A stretch of DNA of 64,000 nt from Rhodobacteraceae bacterium F11138. GTDB lineage: Bacteria > Pseudomonadota > Alphaproteobacteria > Rhodobacterales > Rhodobacteraceae. The position numbers and the translations under genes are program-made. The notes beneath the pieces are model-generated. The model made no database searches. It was not told where the DNA came from and saw only the letters and a list, made by a program, of their open reading frames with translations. Every line of letters starts with the position of its first letter. The first letter of the stretch is position 1. The stretch covers positions 1-64,000 of the forward strand of contig JAEKDP010000007.1 in assembly GCA_016521575.1 (NCBI GenBank). The letters run 5' to 3'. Shown piece by piece: positions 34,959 through 42,822 of this stretch.

Positions 34959-35713
34959 AAACCGCAGTCATCACCGGGGGCGCGGGGGGATTGGGCCGTG
35001 CCCTTGCGCAGGAACTGCAACAGCGCGGTTGGTTTACCGTGCTGCTGGATCTTGACGTGACCGGGCTGGCTGTTTCTGATCGACAGCTGCCGCTGGCGTG
35101 CGATCTGACCGACGCCGAACAGCTGAACGCCGCTGTCGCGCACCTTCTCGGGGTTCGGCCCAGTGTCGATCTGGTGATCTACAATGCCGGGGTGACCAGC
35201 CTGGAGGCGTTCGCCGAGTCATCCGAGCCGACCTTGCGCAAGCTGTTCGAGGTCAATTTCTTTTCCGCCACAGCGCTTGCGCGGGCATTGCTGCACCCGG
35301 TGCGGGCGGCGCGGGGCACCCATCTGGCGATCTCTTCGGTCGCGGGCTTTTCGCCCCTGTATCATCGCACCGCCTATGCGGCGTCCAAACATGCGGTGCA
35401 GGGTTTTTTTGCCTCCTTGCGGTCCGAAGAAGCACCGCATGGGGTGCGGTGTGCCATCGCGGCCCCGTCGTTTGTCGCCACCAACATCGGGGCAGCGCCG
35501 ATGGCCGGTCACGGGCTTGCCCGTCCCGGTTCGGCCACGGACGGCGTCGATCACATGAGCCCGCAAGACGCCGCGGCCAGCATTCTGCGCGGGCTTGATC
35601 GCGGGGCGACGATGATCCCGGTGGGTCGGGTTGCCCGGCTGGCCTGGTGGATCAATCGCCTGTCACCAAGCCTGTTCCAGCATCTCATGGAGCGCAAGAT
35701 CCGCAAGGCGTGA
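34955..35713 (+). CDS. Short-chain dehydrogenase/reductase
   Basis: A 252-residue classical SDR. NAD(P)-binding motif TGGAGGLG is near residue 8, NAG appears as IYNAGVTS, the catalytic Ser is in LAISSVAGF and the catalytic Tyr-x-x-x-Lys is in TAYAASKHAVQGF. ATG at 34955 overlaps the stop of the previous gene. It closes the cassette and would oxidise or reduce an alcohol/ketone in the same pathway. Confidence 0.93.
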   Translation: MKTAVITGGAGGLGRALAQELQQRGWFTVLLDLDVTGLAVSDRQLPLACDLTDAEQLNAAVAHLLGVRPSVDLVIYNAGVTSLEAFAESSEPTLRKLFEVNFFSATALARALLHPVRAARGTHLAISSVAGFSPLYHRTAYAASKHAVQGFFASLRSEEAPHGVRCAIAAPSFVATNIGAAPMAGHGLARPGSATDGVDHMSPQDAAASILRGLDRGATMIPVGRVARLAWWINRLSPSLFQHLMERKIRKA

Positions 35714-35782
35714 GCGCTGTCGCGGCCATCGCGCAGTCGGCCTGTGACATCGCGCTCTCTTGTCGAACGGGGCGAATTACGT

Positions 35783-35794
35783 CAGCAATTGCTG
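35783..35794. promoter_or_regulatory. Palindrome upstream of the DUF2478 gene
   Basis: Perfect 12-base palindrome CAGCAATTGCTG, about 26 bases before the start codon. Function is unknown; it could be an operator. Confidence 0.3.
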
Positions 35795-35819
35795 TGTGCA
35801 AAAATCGCGAGGATGCAAC

Positions 35820-36353
35820 ATGACCTTGGCCTATATCAGAACCGAAGCACGCGGCCAGACCGATCTGTTGTTGACCGAACTGGCCAGGGACCTGGCCGGT
35901 GCCGGCGTTCGGTTGGCGGGGGTGGTGCAGTCCAATACCGAATGCGCCGAATCCGATTTATGTGACATGGATGTCCGGGTGCTGCCGGATGGCCCGGTCT
36001 TTCGCATATCCCAATCATTGGGGGCTGGGGCGCGGGGGTGCCGGTTGAACCCCGAGGCGTTGGAACAGGCGGTTGCCCATGTTTCTGCGGCGCTTGGCGA
36101 TGCGGGCGATGGGCGACCCGACCTGCTGATCGTCAACAAATTCGGCAAGCATGAGGCCGACGGGCGGGGCTTTCGCCCCCTGATCGCCGAGGCGCTGATG
36201 GCGGGCATCCCGATCCTGACCGCCGTGAACCCGACCAATGAAGCGGCTTTCCTGACCTTTGCCGAAGACATGGCGGAATGTATTCCCACCCGGCTTTCGG
36301 CAGCGGTTGACTGGTTTGAGCGCGCGCGCGGCAGGGTTTCAGCACCGGTTTGA
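35820..36353 (+). CDS. DUF2478-family protein
   Basis: A 177-residue protein with the DUF2478 pattern: LAYIRTEARGQTDLLLTELARDLAGAGVRLAGVVQSN at the N-terminus and LLIVNKFGKHEADGRGFRPLIAEAL further on, which looks like a degenerate P-loop-type fold. From memory the family often sits near molybdate transport genes, but none are here. Start ATG at 35820 follows GAGGA (35809-35813); an in-frame ATG at 35760 has no support. Function unknown. Confidence 0.75.
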   Translation: MTLAYIRTEARGQTDLLLTELARDLAGAGVRLAGVVQSNTECAESDLCDMDVRVLPDGPVFRISQSLGAGARGCRLNPEALEQAVAHVSAALGDAGDGRPDLLIVNKFGKHEADGRGFRPLIAEALMAGIPILTAVNPTNEAAFLTFAEDMAECIPTRLSAAVDWFERARGRVSAPV

Positions 36354-36731
36354 TCCCAGGTCCAGCGGGTCTTTGGATCGACCGGTCCCCGCGGCCATGC
36401 GGCACGCGGTCGAAATCGCTTTGGGCCGACCTTCGCTGCGGGCCCTTTTCAGCTGTTCAAAACGGGTGCCGCAGATTGGTCCGTCGTTACGTCTGGCGCA
36501 TCCGGTCTGGGACTTTGATCGCCTTCTGGATGTTTGCGGCCAGACAGCGCCGAGTCGTGCCCAACGATGGGAAGACTCGCCGTGAAAGGCAACTTCAGAA
36601 GACGTGCCTTAAAATATCTGTATTTTAATTCAGTATGTTAACCTTGTCGACGTGGGTCGGATGCTGTTCAAATCCGATATGAAGGTGCACAGTAGCCTGG
36701 ATTGCTTCAAGATAGATGCAGAAAGACGTTC
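36354..36731. other. 378-base intergenic region
   Basis: No convincing gene. The left half is GC-rich and the right half (from about 36600) is AT-rich, with a perfect inverted repeat TTAAAATA-TCTG-TATTTTAA at 36609-36628, possibly an operator or part of a promoter for the gene at 36732. Short open frames on the plus strand have no recognisable features. Confidence 0.5.
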
Positions 36732-37088
36732 ATGGCCGATACTCCGAAAAAGACACACCGTATGGTTGCGGCGCAGGATTCTGCTGAGAAAATGGTGGAA
36801 GAACTGTACCGTCTGGCCGAGATCATTCAGTCCCCTTCCGGGGACAGCCGGCACGAACGCGCGGATCGCAAACACAATGCCGAACAACGCATGGCAAAGC
36901 TGTTAAAGGAAAGCGGCGGCGATTTCGGAAACGAAGCGGCGGCGCCGTTGCAACATGAATGGGTGCTGGACGTGCTTCAGGATCTGGCGCAATACGCGGA
37001 AACCCAGGAACTGTGGGATCTGAACCGGCTGCTGGTGGATGCGCGTTTCGTGGCGACGCAGATGCTGGCCGAGGCGCGCGCCCACTAG
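36732..37088 (+). CDS. Protein of unknown function
   Basis: A 118-residue soluble, mostly helical protein rich in Ala, Glu, Leu and Arg (MADTPKKTHRMVAAQDSAEKMVEEL..., written partly). No motif or membrane segment is seen. Codon use looks like that of its neighbours, and the ATG at 36732 starts a regular coding frame. The ribosome binding site is weak (GAAAGA). I do not recognise a family. Confidence 0.65.
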   Translation: MADTPKKTHRMVAAQDSAEKMVEELYRLAEIIQSPSGDSRHERADRKHNAEQRMAKLLKESGGDFGNEAAAPLQHEWVLDVLQDLAQYAETQELWDLNRLLVDARFVATQMLAEARAH

Positions 37089-37150
37089 CGGTGCGGGTGC
37101 TGCCACGGGATTGCAACGGGAGCCAGACTGAAGAAACGGATGGGTGCCGA

Positions 37151-37843
37151 ATGAGCGATCTGCCATTCAAACGCGTTGCGGTTTACCATGTCCCCCGCGG
37201 GGCAATGGGGGCTTTTGGCACGCGCTGGCTGGGCTGGGACATCGTCGCCGGGCGGGGCTGCGCGTCGAGCGATGGTGCCGCAAGGATGCAGGACGGCATC
37301 GTCGCGCGGCCGCGTCGCTATGGTCTGCACGCGACAATGAAACCTCCGTTTCGACTGGCTCAGGGGTGCGATATTGCCGGGCTGTCGCGGGCGCTGGCGG
37401 ATCTGTGCGCCGAGACCGCGCCCGTCGCTCTTTCAGGGCTTCAGCTCGTGCGAATGGGGCGGTTTCTGGCGCTGCGCCCCGTCGGGGATACCAGGCGTCT
37501 GAATGCCCTGGCGGCCCGGGTGGTGGCGGATCTGGATGAATTCCGCGCCCCGCCGGACGCAACAGAGCTGGACCGGCACCGCAAAAGACGCCTGAGCGCG
37601 ACGCGTGAGCAGAACCTGCAGCGCTGGGGATATCCCCATGTGATGCAGGAGTTTCGGTTTCACATCACCTTGACCGGATCGCTGGATGCGGCCACGGCGG
37701 ACCGGGTGCAGGCGGACCTGATGGCGGGGCTTGCCGATGTGTTGGATGATGATTTTCGCATGGCCAGCCTGTCCTTGGTCGGCGAAGACCATAGCGGATT
37801 CTTTCACGAGATCGCACACCATCCCCTGAGAGGCGCGCGTTGA
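37151..37843 (+). CDS. DUF1045 protein (putative 2H phosphoesterase, phosphonate-associated family)
   Basis: A 230-residue protein with two HxT motifs, His60-x-Thr62 (LHATMKPPF) and His171-x-Thr173 (FHITLTGSL), the signature of 2H phosphoesterases. The whole pattern fits DUF1045, usually annotated as a phosphonate metabolism protein because it lies in phn operons. Here no phn gene is nearby, so the role may be different or the protein may work with genes elsewhere. Start ATG at 37151 (MSDLPFKRVAVYHVP) is the family start; no clear ribosome binding site. Ends seven bases before the convergent GntR gene. Confidence 0.85.
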   Translation: MSDLPFKRVAVYHVPRGAMGAFGTRWLGWDIVAGRGCASSDGAARMQDGIVARPRRYGLHATMKPPFRLAQGCDIAGLSRALADLCAETAPVALSGLQLVRMGRFLALRPVGDTRRLNALAARVVADLDEFRAPPDATELDRHRKRRLSATREQNLQRWGYPHVMQEFRFHITLTGSLDAATADRVQADLMAGLADVLDDDFRMASLSLVGEDHSGFFHEIAHHPLRGAR

Positions 37844-37850
37844 TCGCGAT

Positions 37851-38504
37851 TCACGCCAAGGTTTTGAGATGCGCCATCAGGTGGCGGAATTTCTCGCCCT
37901 GCACCGCGACATGTTCCCGCAATGCGTTGGCGGTACCCTCGGCATCCGCCGCCCTGAGCGCGGCCACCACGGATTCGTGTTCGGCCATGGATTGTGCCAT
38001 GCGTCCGCGCAGACGCAGCTGAATGCGCCGGTATGGTTTCAGCCGGTGCTGCAACCGCTGCGCTTCTCGGGCCAGAAACCCGTTGCCGGACTGCTGATAG
38101 ATCGTGCGGTGAAATTTTTCGTTTTCGCGATAATACCCGTCGCGGTCGTCTTTGGCGACACAGTCCTGGCAGTGCCGGTTTATGGCGTCCAGATCGTCCA
38201 GTGCCGTCTCCGAAATCCGAAGGGCGGCCAGCCGTCCGCAAACTGCCTCGATTTCCGCCATGGTCTCGAACATTTCGATCAACTCTACGGGGCCGGGCTG
38301 ACGCACGAAAACGCCACGTCTGGGAATCTGGACCGCCAGCTCCGATGCCACGAGACGCTGCAAGGCTTCGCGAATCGGGGTGCGGGACACGTCGAATTCC
38401 CGCGCCAGCCGGATTTCATCCAGGCGATCGCCATCGTCGAACCGACCCGTGAAAATCAGTTCTTCCAAAGCGGTTGCGATCTGGTCGGCGCGTCTTGTGT
38501 CCAT
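37851..38504 (-). CDS. matR: GntR-family (FCD) regulator of the malonate genes, MatR-like
   Basis: A 217-residue FadR-type GntR regulator. The wHTH is LDEIRLAREFDVSRTPIREALQRL and the C-terminal FCD domain has the metal-binding His pattern (ENEKFHRTIY, MAEHESVVAAL, LREHV). It is divergent from the TRAP/malonate operon, with TTGTATACAA in the gap. Rhizobial MatR is a GntR/FCD repressor of malonate genes with half-sites TTGTA/TACA, so the same role is likely. ATG at 38504 (MDTRRADQIAT) matches the family; an ATG eight codons earlier is possible. The symbol is by analogy. Confidence 0.88.
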   Translation of the reverse strand: MDTRRADQIATALEELIFTGRFDDGDRLDEIRLAREFDVSRTPIREALQRLVASELAVQIPRRGVFVRQPGPVELIEMFETMAEIEAVCGRLAALRISETALDDLDAINRHCQDCVAKDDRDGYYRENEKFHRTIYQQSGNGFLAREAQRLQHRLKPYRRIQLRLRGRMAQSMAEHESVVAALRAADAEGTANALREHVAVQGEKFRHLMAHLKTLA

Positions 38505-38549
38505 GCCAAATCGTAGCCCGGGTTGCATCTGTGCGCAATGACCTTGAAA

Positions 38550-38559
38550 TTGTATACAA
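38550..38559. promoter_or_regulatory. Putative MatR operator
   Basis: Perfect palindrome TTGTATACAA in the 141-base gap between the GntR regulator and the TRAP operon. It matches the TTGTA/TACA half-sites described for FCD-type GntR proteins including MatR. Confidence 0.7.
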
Positions 38560-38645
38560 GAAACTTGACTTCGAATTCATGAACGCAAACACTGTCGCCA
38601 TGGGGCCTGGCACGGAAGAGTCAGGCAAAAAACGGGAGGAACGAG

Positions 38646-39632
38646 ATGACTCGAAATGTATTGATGGCTTCGGCTGCCGCGGCGGTGTTGGGTTTGGCGG
38701 GCATGGCGGGGGCGACAGAATTGCGCCTGTCGCACCAGTGGTCCAACAATGATGTGCGCCACAAGGTGGCCCAGATCGTCGCGGATGAGGTCGCCGCGGC
38801 CGATGTCGATCTTGAGATCAAGATCTTCGGGGGCAAGTCCCTGTTCAAACCGCGCGAGCAGTACAAGCCACTGTCGCGCGGGCAGCTGGATATGACCGTG
38901 TTCCCGTTGTCCTATGCGGGTGGGCAGCAGCCGGCCTATAATCTGACCCTGATGCCGGGACTGGTGAAAAATCACGATCACGCGGCCCGCCTGAGCGACA
39001 GCCCGTTCATGGAAGCACTCGAAGCCAAGATGGCCGAGGATGACGTGATGGTGCTGGTTCACGGGTATCTGGCGGGCGGTTTTGCCGGCAAGGACAAGTG
39101 CATCACCAAGCCCGAGGATGTCGCAGGCCTGCAAACCCGCGCGGCGGGCAAGGCGTTTGAACAGATGCTCGCCGGGGCCGGGGCGTCGATCGCATCCATG
39201 GCCAGTTCGGAAATCTACAACGCGATGCAGACCGGCGTTCTGAACGCGGCGAACACGTCGTCCAGTTCCTTCGTGAGCTATCGGATATATGAGCAGGTCG
39301 CGTGTTACACCCCCGCGGGTGAGGTCGCCCTGTGGTTCATGTATCAGCCCCTGTTGATGAACAAGTCCACCTTCGAGGGTCTGACCGAAGAACAGCAGGC
39401 GGCTGTTCTGGCCGGGGCCGAAAAGGCCGAGGCGTTCTATCTGGAAGAGGCCAAGAAGGAAGATGCGGCCTCTGTCGATGTGTTCCGCGAGGCCGGTGTC
39501 GAAATCGCCGAGATGTCGCAGGAAGATTTCGAGAGCTGGCGCGCCGTCGCCCAGGAAACGTCCTACAAGGCCTTTGTGGAACAGGTGCCCGACGGGCAGG
39601 ATCTGCTGGATATGGCTTTGGCCGTTCAGTGA
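38646..39632 (+). CDS. matP: TRAP transporter substrate-binding protein (DctP family, malonate type)
   Basis: A 328-residue periplasmic binding protein. A Sec signal peptide (MTRNVLMASAAAAVLGLAG, cleaved near AGA-TEL) leads into the DctP fold; the conserved Arg that binds the substrate carboxylate is in AGLQTRAAGKAF. It is the first gene of an operon with the two TRAP membrane subunits and malonyl-CoA enzymes, so malonate is the likely ligand, as for rhizobial MatPQM. GGGAGGA precedes the ATG. Specificity is inferred from context. Confidence 0.88.
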   Translation: MTRNVLMASAAAAVLGLAGMAGATELRLSHQWSNNDVRHKVAQIVADEVAAADVDLEIKIFGGKSLFKPREQYKPLSRGQLDMTVFPLSYAGGQQPAYNLTLMPGLVKNHDHAARLSDSPFMEALEAKMAEDDVMVLVHGYLAGGFAGKDKCITKPEDVAGLQTRAAGKAFEQMLAGAGASIASMASSEIYNAMQTGVLNAANTSSSSFVSYRIYEQVACYTPAGEVALWFMYQPLLMNKSTFEGLTEEQQAAVLAGAEKAEAFYLEEAKKEDAASVDVFREAGVEIAEMSQEDFESWRAVAQETSYKAFVEQVPDGQDLLDMALAVQ

Positions 39633-39692
39633 TCTGATACAGCGGCGCCAACGTGGCGCCGCATGTTTGCAACGACCGGAGGATTACAGAAC

Positions 39693-40241
39693 ATGGCCGG
39701 CCACAGTTCCGCCACCAGGGCGCGTACCGCTGACAACCGGTTCCTGCGTGGCGTTGCAGGACTTTCCAAATGCGCCGGATGGATTTCGGCCGGGATGATC
39801 GTCGCCGCCGTGGCGATCACCTGCCAGATGATTTTCGTGCGTTTCGTGCTGAACGGGTCGACCATCTGGCAGACCGAGGCGGTGATCTATCTGATGGTTG
39901 CCGCCACCTTGATCGGGTTGCCCTATGTGCAGCATTTGCGCGGGCATGTGAACGTCGATCTGGTGCCCCTGTCGCTGCCGATGGGGGCGCGCAAGGGGCT
40001 GGCGGTATTCACCCTGTCCCTGTCGATCCTCATTGTCGCGCTGATGTTCTGGTACGGCTATGACTATTGGCATTTCGCCTGGGCGCGGGGCTGGACCTCG
40101 GACACGGTCTGGGGGGTGCGGCTGTGGATTCCCTATCTTGCGCTGCCGGTCGGTTTTGGCCTGTTCCTGCTGCAACTCATCGCCGATCTGACGGCGGTTA
40201 TTCTGAACATTGACGCGCCCTTCGGGCTGGAGGACAGCTGA
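39693..40241 (+). CDS. matQ: TRAP transporter small permease (DctQ family)
   Basis: A 182-residue small TRAP subunit with four predicted membrane helices, including the family motif around RFVLNGSTIWQTEAVIYLMV. It joins the large subunit in a sodium-dependent importer. Start: ATG at 39693 (MAGHSSATRA) has GGAGG at 39678-39682; the ATG at 39663 lacks a ribosome binding site. Its stop overlaps the start of the large subunit (TGATG). Confidence 0.9.
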   Translation: MAGHSSATRARTADNRFLRGVAGLSKCAGWISAGMIVAAVAITCQMIFVRFVLNGSTIWQTEAVIYLMVAATLIGLPYVQHLRGHVNVDLVPLSLPMGARKGLAVFTLSLSILIVALMFWYGYDYWHFAWARGWTSDTVWGVRLWIPYLALPVGFGLFLLQLIADLTAVILNIDAPFGLEDS

Positions 40242-41557
40242 TGGATCCATTGCTTTTGGGGGCATGTGTGGCCGTCATCACCATCCTCGTGCTGTTCTCG
40301 GGGGTGTCTGTCGGTCTGGGCCTGCTGATCGTTTCGGCGGGATTTCTGATCGTATTCGACGGGGTGCGCAGCCTTGAGTTGATGCCGGAAATCCTGTTCG
40401 GCAAGCTGGACAATTTCGCGCTGCTGTCGATTCCGATGTTCATCATCATGGGCGCGTCCATTGCGTCAACCCGGGCCGGGGCCGATCTGTACGAGGCATT
40501 GGAACGCTGGCTTACCCGTGTTCCTGGCGGGCTGGTCATTTCCAATCTCGGGGCCTGTGCGTTGTTCGCCGCCATGTCGGGATCCAGCCCGGCGACCTGT
40601 GCCGCCATCGGCAAGATGGGCATCCCCGAGATGCGCAAACGCGGCTATCCCGATGGCGTCGCGGCGGGGTCCATTGCCGCCGGGGGCACGCTGGGCATTC
40701 TGATCCCCCCCTCGGTCACGATGATCGTCTACGGTATCGCCACGGAAACCAGCATCGGACGCCTGTTTCTGGCCGGGGTTTTCCCGGGCTTGTTGCTTGT
40801 TGTGCTGTTCATGATCTGGTCGTTGTATTCGACCTGGCGGTCCGGTGATACGACGCGCCTGAACACCGGCAGCTACACCTGGAAGCAGCGGTTCGAGATC
40901 CTGCCGCGCGTGTTGCCCTTTCTCGCCATCATCCTGGGTGTGCTTTATGCCATGTACGGCGGCATTGCGACGCCCAGTGAAACCGCGGCGGTGGGTGCGC
41001 TGTTGTGTCTTGTGATCGCGATGGTGATCTATAGCCTCTGGCACCCGCGCGATCTGTGGGTGGTGTTGCGGGATTCAACCCGCGAAAGCGTGATGATCCT
41101 GTTCATCGTCGCGGCCGCCGGGGTGTTTTCCTATATGTTGTCCAGCCTCTTCATCACCCAGTCCATCGCCGAATGGATCGGCACGCTGGAGGTGAATCGT
41201 TGGGTGTTGATGGGCGCGGTGAATATTTTCCTGCTGATCGCGGGCTTTTTCCTGCCGCCGGTTGCGGTGATCCTGATGGCCGCGCCGATCCTGTTGCCGA
41301 TCATCACCACGGCGGGGTTCGATCCGATCTGGTTCGCGGTGGTGCTGACCATCAACATGGAAATCGGCCTGATCAGCCCACCCGTGGGGCTGAATCTGTA
41401 TGTCATCAACGGTATCGCCCCGGATATTTCGCTGAAAACCATTCTGACCGGATCTTTGCCATTCGTGGCCTGCATGGTTCTGGCGATCATCCTGTTGTGC
41501 CTGTTTCCGGGCATCGCAACCTGGTTGCCGGATCTTGTCATGGGGCCCGCGATATGA
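40241..41557 (+). CDS. matM: TRAP transporter large permease (DctM family)
   Basis: A 438-residue polytopic inner-membrane protein with about twelve hydrophobic segments. DctM hallmarks are LFAAMSGSSPATCAAIGKMGIPEMRKRGYP and AGGTLGILIPPSVTMIVYG, and PPVGLNLYVINGIAP near the C-terminus. It forms the transport channel. The start and stop overlap neighbouring genes, so the whole operon is translationally coupled. Confidence 0.95.
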   Translation: MDPLLLGACVAVITILVLFSGVSVGLGLLIVSAGFLIVFDGVRSLELMPEILFGKLDNFALLSIPMFIIMGASIASTRAGADLYEALERWLTRVPGGLVISNLGACALFAAMSGSSPATCAAIGKMGIPEMRKRGYPDGVAAGSIAAGGTLGILIPPSVTMIVYGIATETSIGRLFLAGVFPGLLLVVLFMIWSLYSTWRSGDTTRLNTGSYTWKQRFEILPRVLPFLAIILGVLYAMYGGIATPSETAAVGALLCLVIAMVIYSLWHPRDLWVVLRDSTRESVMILFIVAAAGVFSYMLSSLFITQSIAEWIGTLEVNRWVLMGAVNIFLLIAGFFLPPVAVILMAAPILLPIITTAGFDPIWFAVVLTINMEIGLISPPVGLNLYVINGIAPDISLKTILTGSLPFVACMVLAIILLCLFPGIATWLPDLVMGPAI

Positions 41558-42801
41558 GCTTTCTGGCCGATCTGTTGTCCACGGTCTTTGAAAGACGATA
41601 TCGCGGAGCGGCTGGACCCGACCCGGCGGGACGAACCATTCAGGAGCTGTCCACCGATCTTCTGGGCGCGTCAGGCGAGGTATCGGGTATGGCCCTGGCG
41701 CGGCACATCCTGGACCGCTATGCGGGCAAGGAGGATGACGAGAAACTGGCGTTCTTTCAGTTCATGACCACAGATTTGGGTATTGACGCCGATGCGGTGC
41801 GCAGCGCGCTGGACGCGTTTCAATCCGCGCCCGACAAGGCCAGCTATCGCGCCTTTCTGGCGGCGTCCGAACCGCGTCGTCAGGAATTGGCGCGGCGCCT
41901 GAATCAGGTGCCGGGGGCCACCGGGAAACTGGTCGGAATGCGCAAGGATCTGTTGCGGCTGGCCGACAAGGCACCGGAACTGCACATGGTTGATCTGGAT
42001 TTCCGGCATCTGTTCGCATCCTGGTTCAATCGGGGTTTTCTCGTCCTGCGCCCGATCAGCTGGGAAAGCCCGGCTGACATTCTGGACAAGATCATCGCCT
42101 ATGAGGCGGTACACGCCTTTGACAGTTGGGACGACCTGCGCCGCCGGTTGCAACCCGAGGATCGTCGCTGTTTCGCCTTCTTTCACCCGGCGATGCCAAG
42201 CGAGCCCCTGATCTTTGTCCAGGTGGCCCTGACCCGTGGCGTACCCGGTTCGGTGCAGACGCTGTTGGCCGATGATCGTGACGTGTTGCCGGCGGGGCAG
42301 GCCGACACCGCGGTGTTCTATTCGATTTCCAACTGTCAGGACGGGCTGGCGGGTGTGTCCTTTGGCAATTCGCTGATCAAACAGGTGGCGGCCGATTTGT
42401 CGCGGCAATTGCCGGGGCTGGGAACCTTCGTGACGCTGTCGCCGATCCCCGGTCTGAATGGGTGGCTGCGCACACAGGCCAAGGATCTGCCGATGGATAC
42501 AGCCGAACATCGCCGCAGCACGGCGGCCCACTATCTGTTGCGGGCCAAGCGCCCGGACGGCAAACCCTGCGATCCGGTCACAAGATTCCATCTGGGGAAC
42601 GGCGCCTTGGTGCATGCCGTCCACGCAGATGCGGATCTTTCGGACAAGGGGCTGGCCCAATCGGGCGGGGTAATGGTGAATTACCTGTATGACCTGTCCT
42701 TGATTTCCCAGAACCATGAACGATATGCCAGCGCGCAAGACGTTGTCGCGACACCTGAAGTCACGGCTTTGGCGCAGTTGGCACAGGCACAAGATACGTA
42801 A
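41554..42801 (+). CDS. matA: Malonyl-CoA decarboxylase
   Basis: A 415-residue decarboxylase turning malonyl-CoA into acetyl-CoA. Diagnostic motifs are FYSISNCQDGLAGVSFGN (active-site Ser region) and FHLGNGALVHAVH (catalytic His region), and the N-terminal all-helical domain is present. ATG at 41554 overlaps the TRAP large-subunit stop (ATGA). With MatB it gives malonate to malonyl-CoA to acetyl-CoA. It could also serve to remove malonyl-CoA generated otherwise. Confidence 0.94.
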   Translation: MSFLADLLSTVFERRYRGAAGPDPAGRTIQELSTDLLGASGEVSGMALARHILDRYAGKEDDEKLAFFQFMTTDLGIDADAVRSALDAFQSAPDKASYRAFLAASEPRRQELARRLNQVPGATGKLVGMRKDLLRLADKAPELHMVDLDFRHLFASWFNRGFLVLRPISWESPADILDKIIAYEAVHAFDSWDDLRRRLQPEDRRCFAFFHPAMPSEPLIFVQVALTRGVPGSVQTLLADDRDVLPAGQADTAVFYSISNCQDGLAGVSFGNSLIKQVAADLSRQLPGLGTFVTLSPIPGLNGWLRTQAKDLPMDTAEHRRSTAAHYLLRAKRPDGKPCDPVTRFHLGNGALVHAVHADADLSDKGLAQSGGVMVNYLYDLSLISQNHERYASAQDVVATPEVTALAQLAQAQDT

Positions 42802-42822
42802 GACACATAAGGAGCCGCCGGG

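Noticed and set aside
36350-36628. Plus-strand frames in the gap after the DUF2478 gene
   Set aside because: No ribosome binding site, overlapping frames and no family similarity; looks like random reading of non-coding DNA.
41056-41553. Long open frame upstream of the malonyl-CoA decarboxylase start
   Set aside because: It is the out-of-frame shadow of the TRAP large subunit; the real start is the ATG at 41554.
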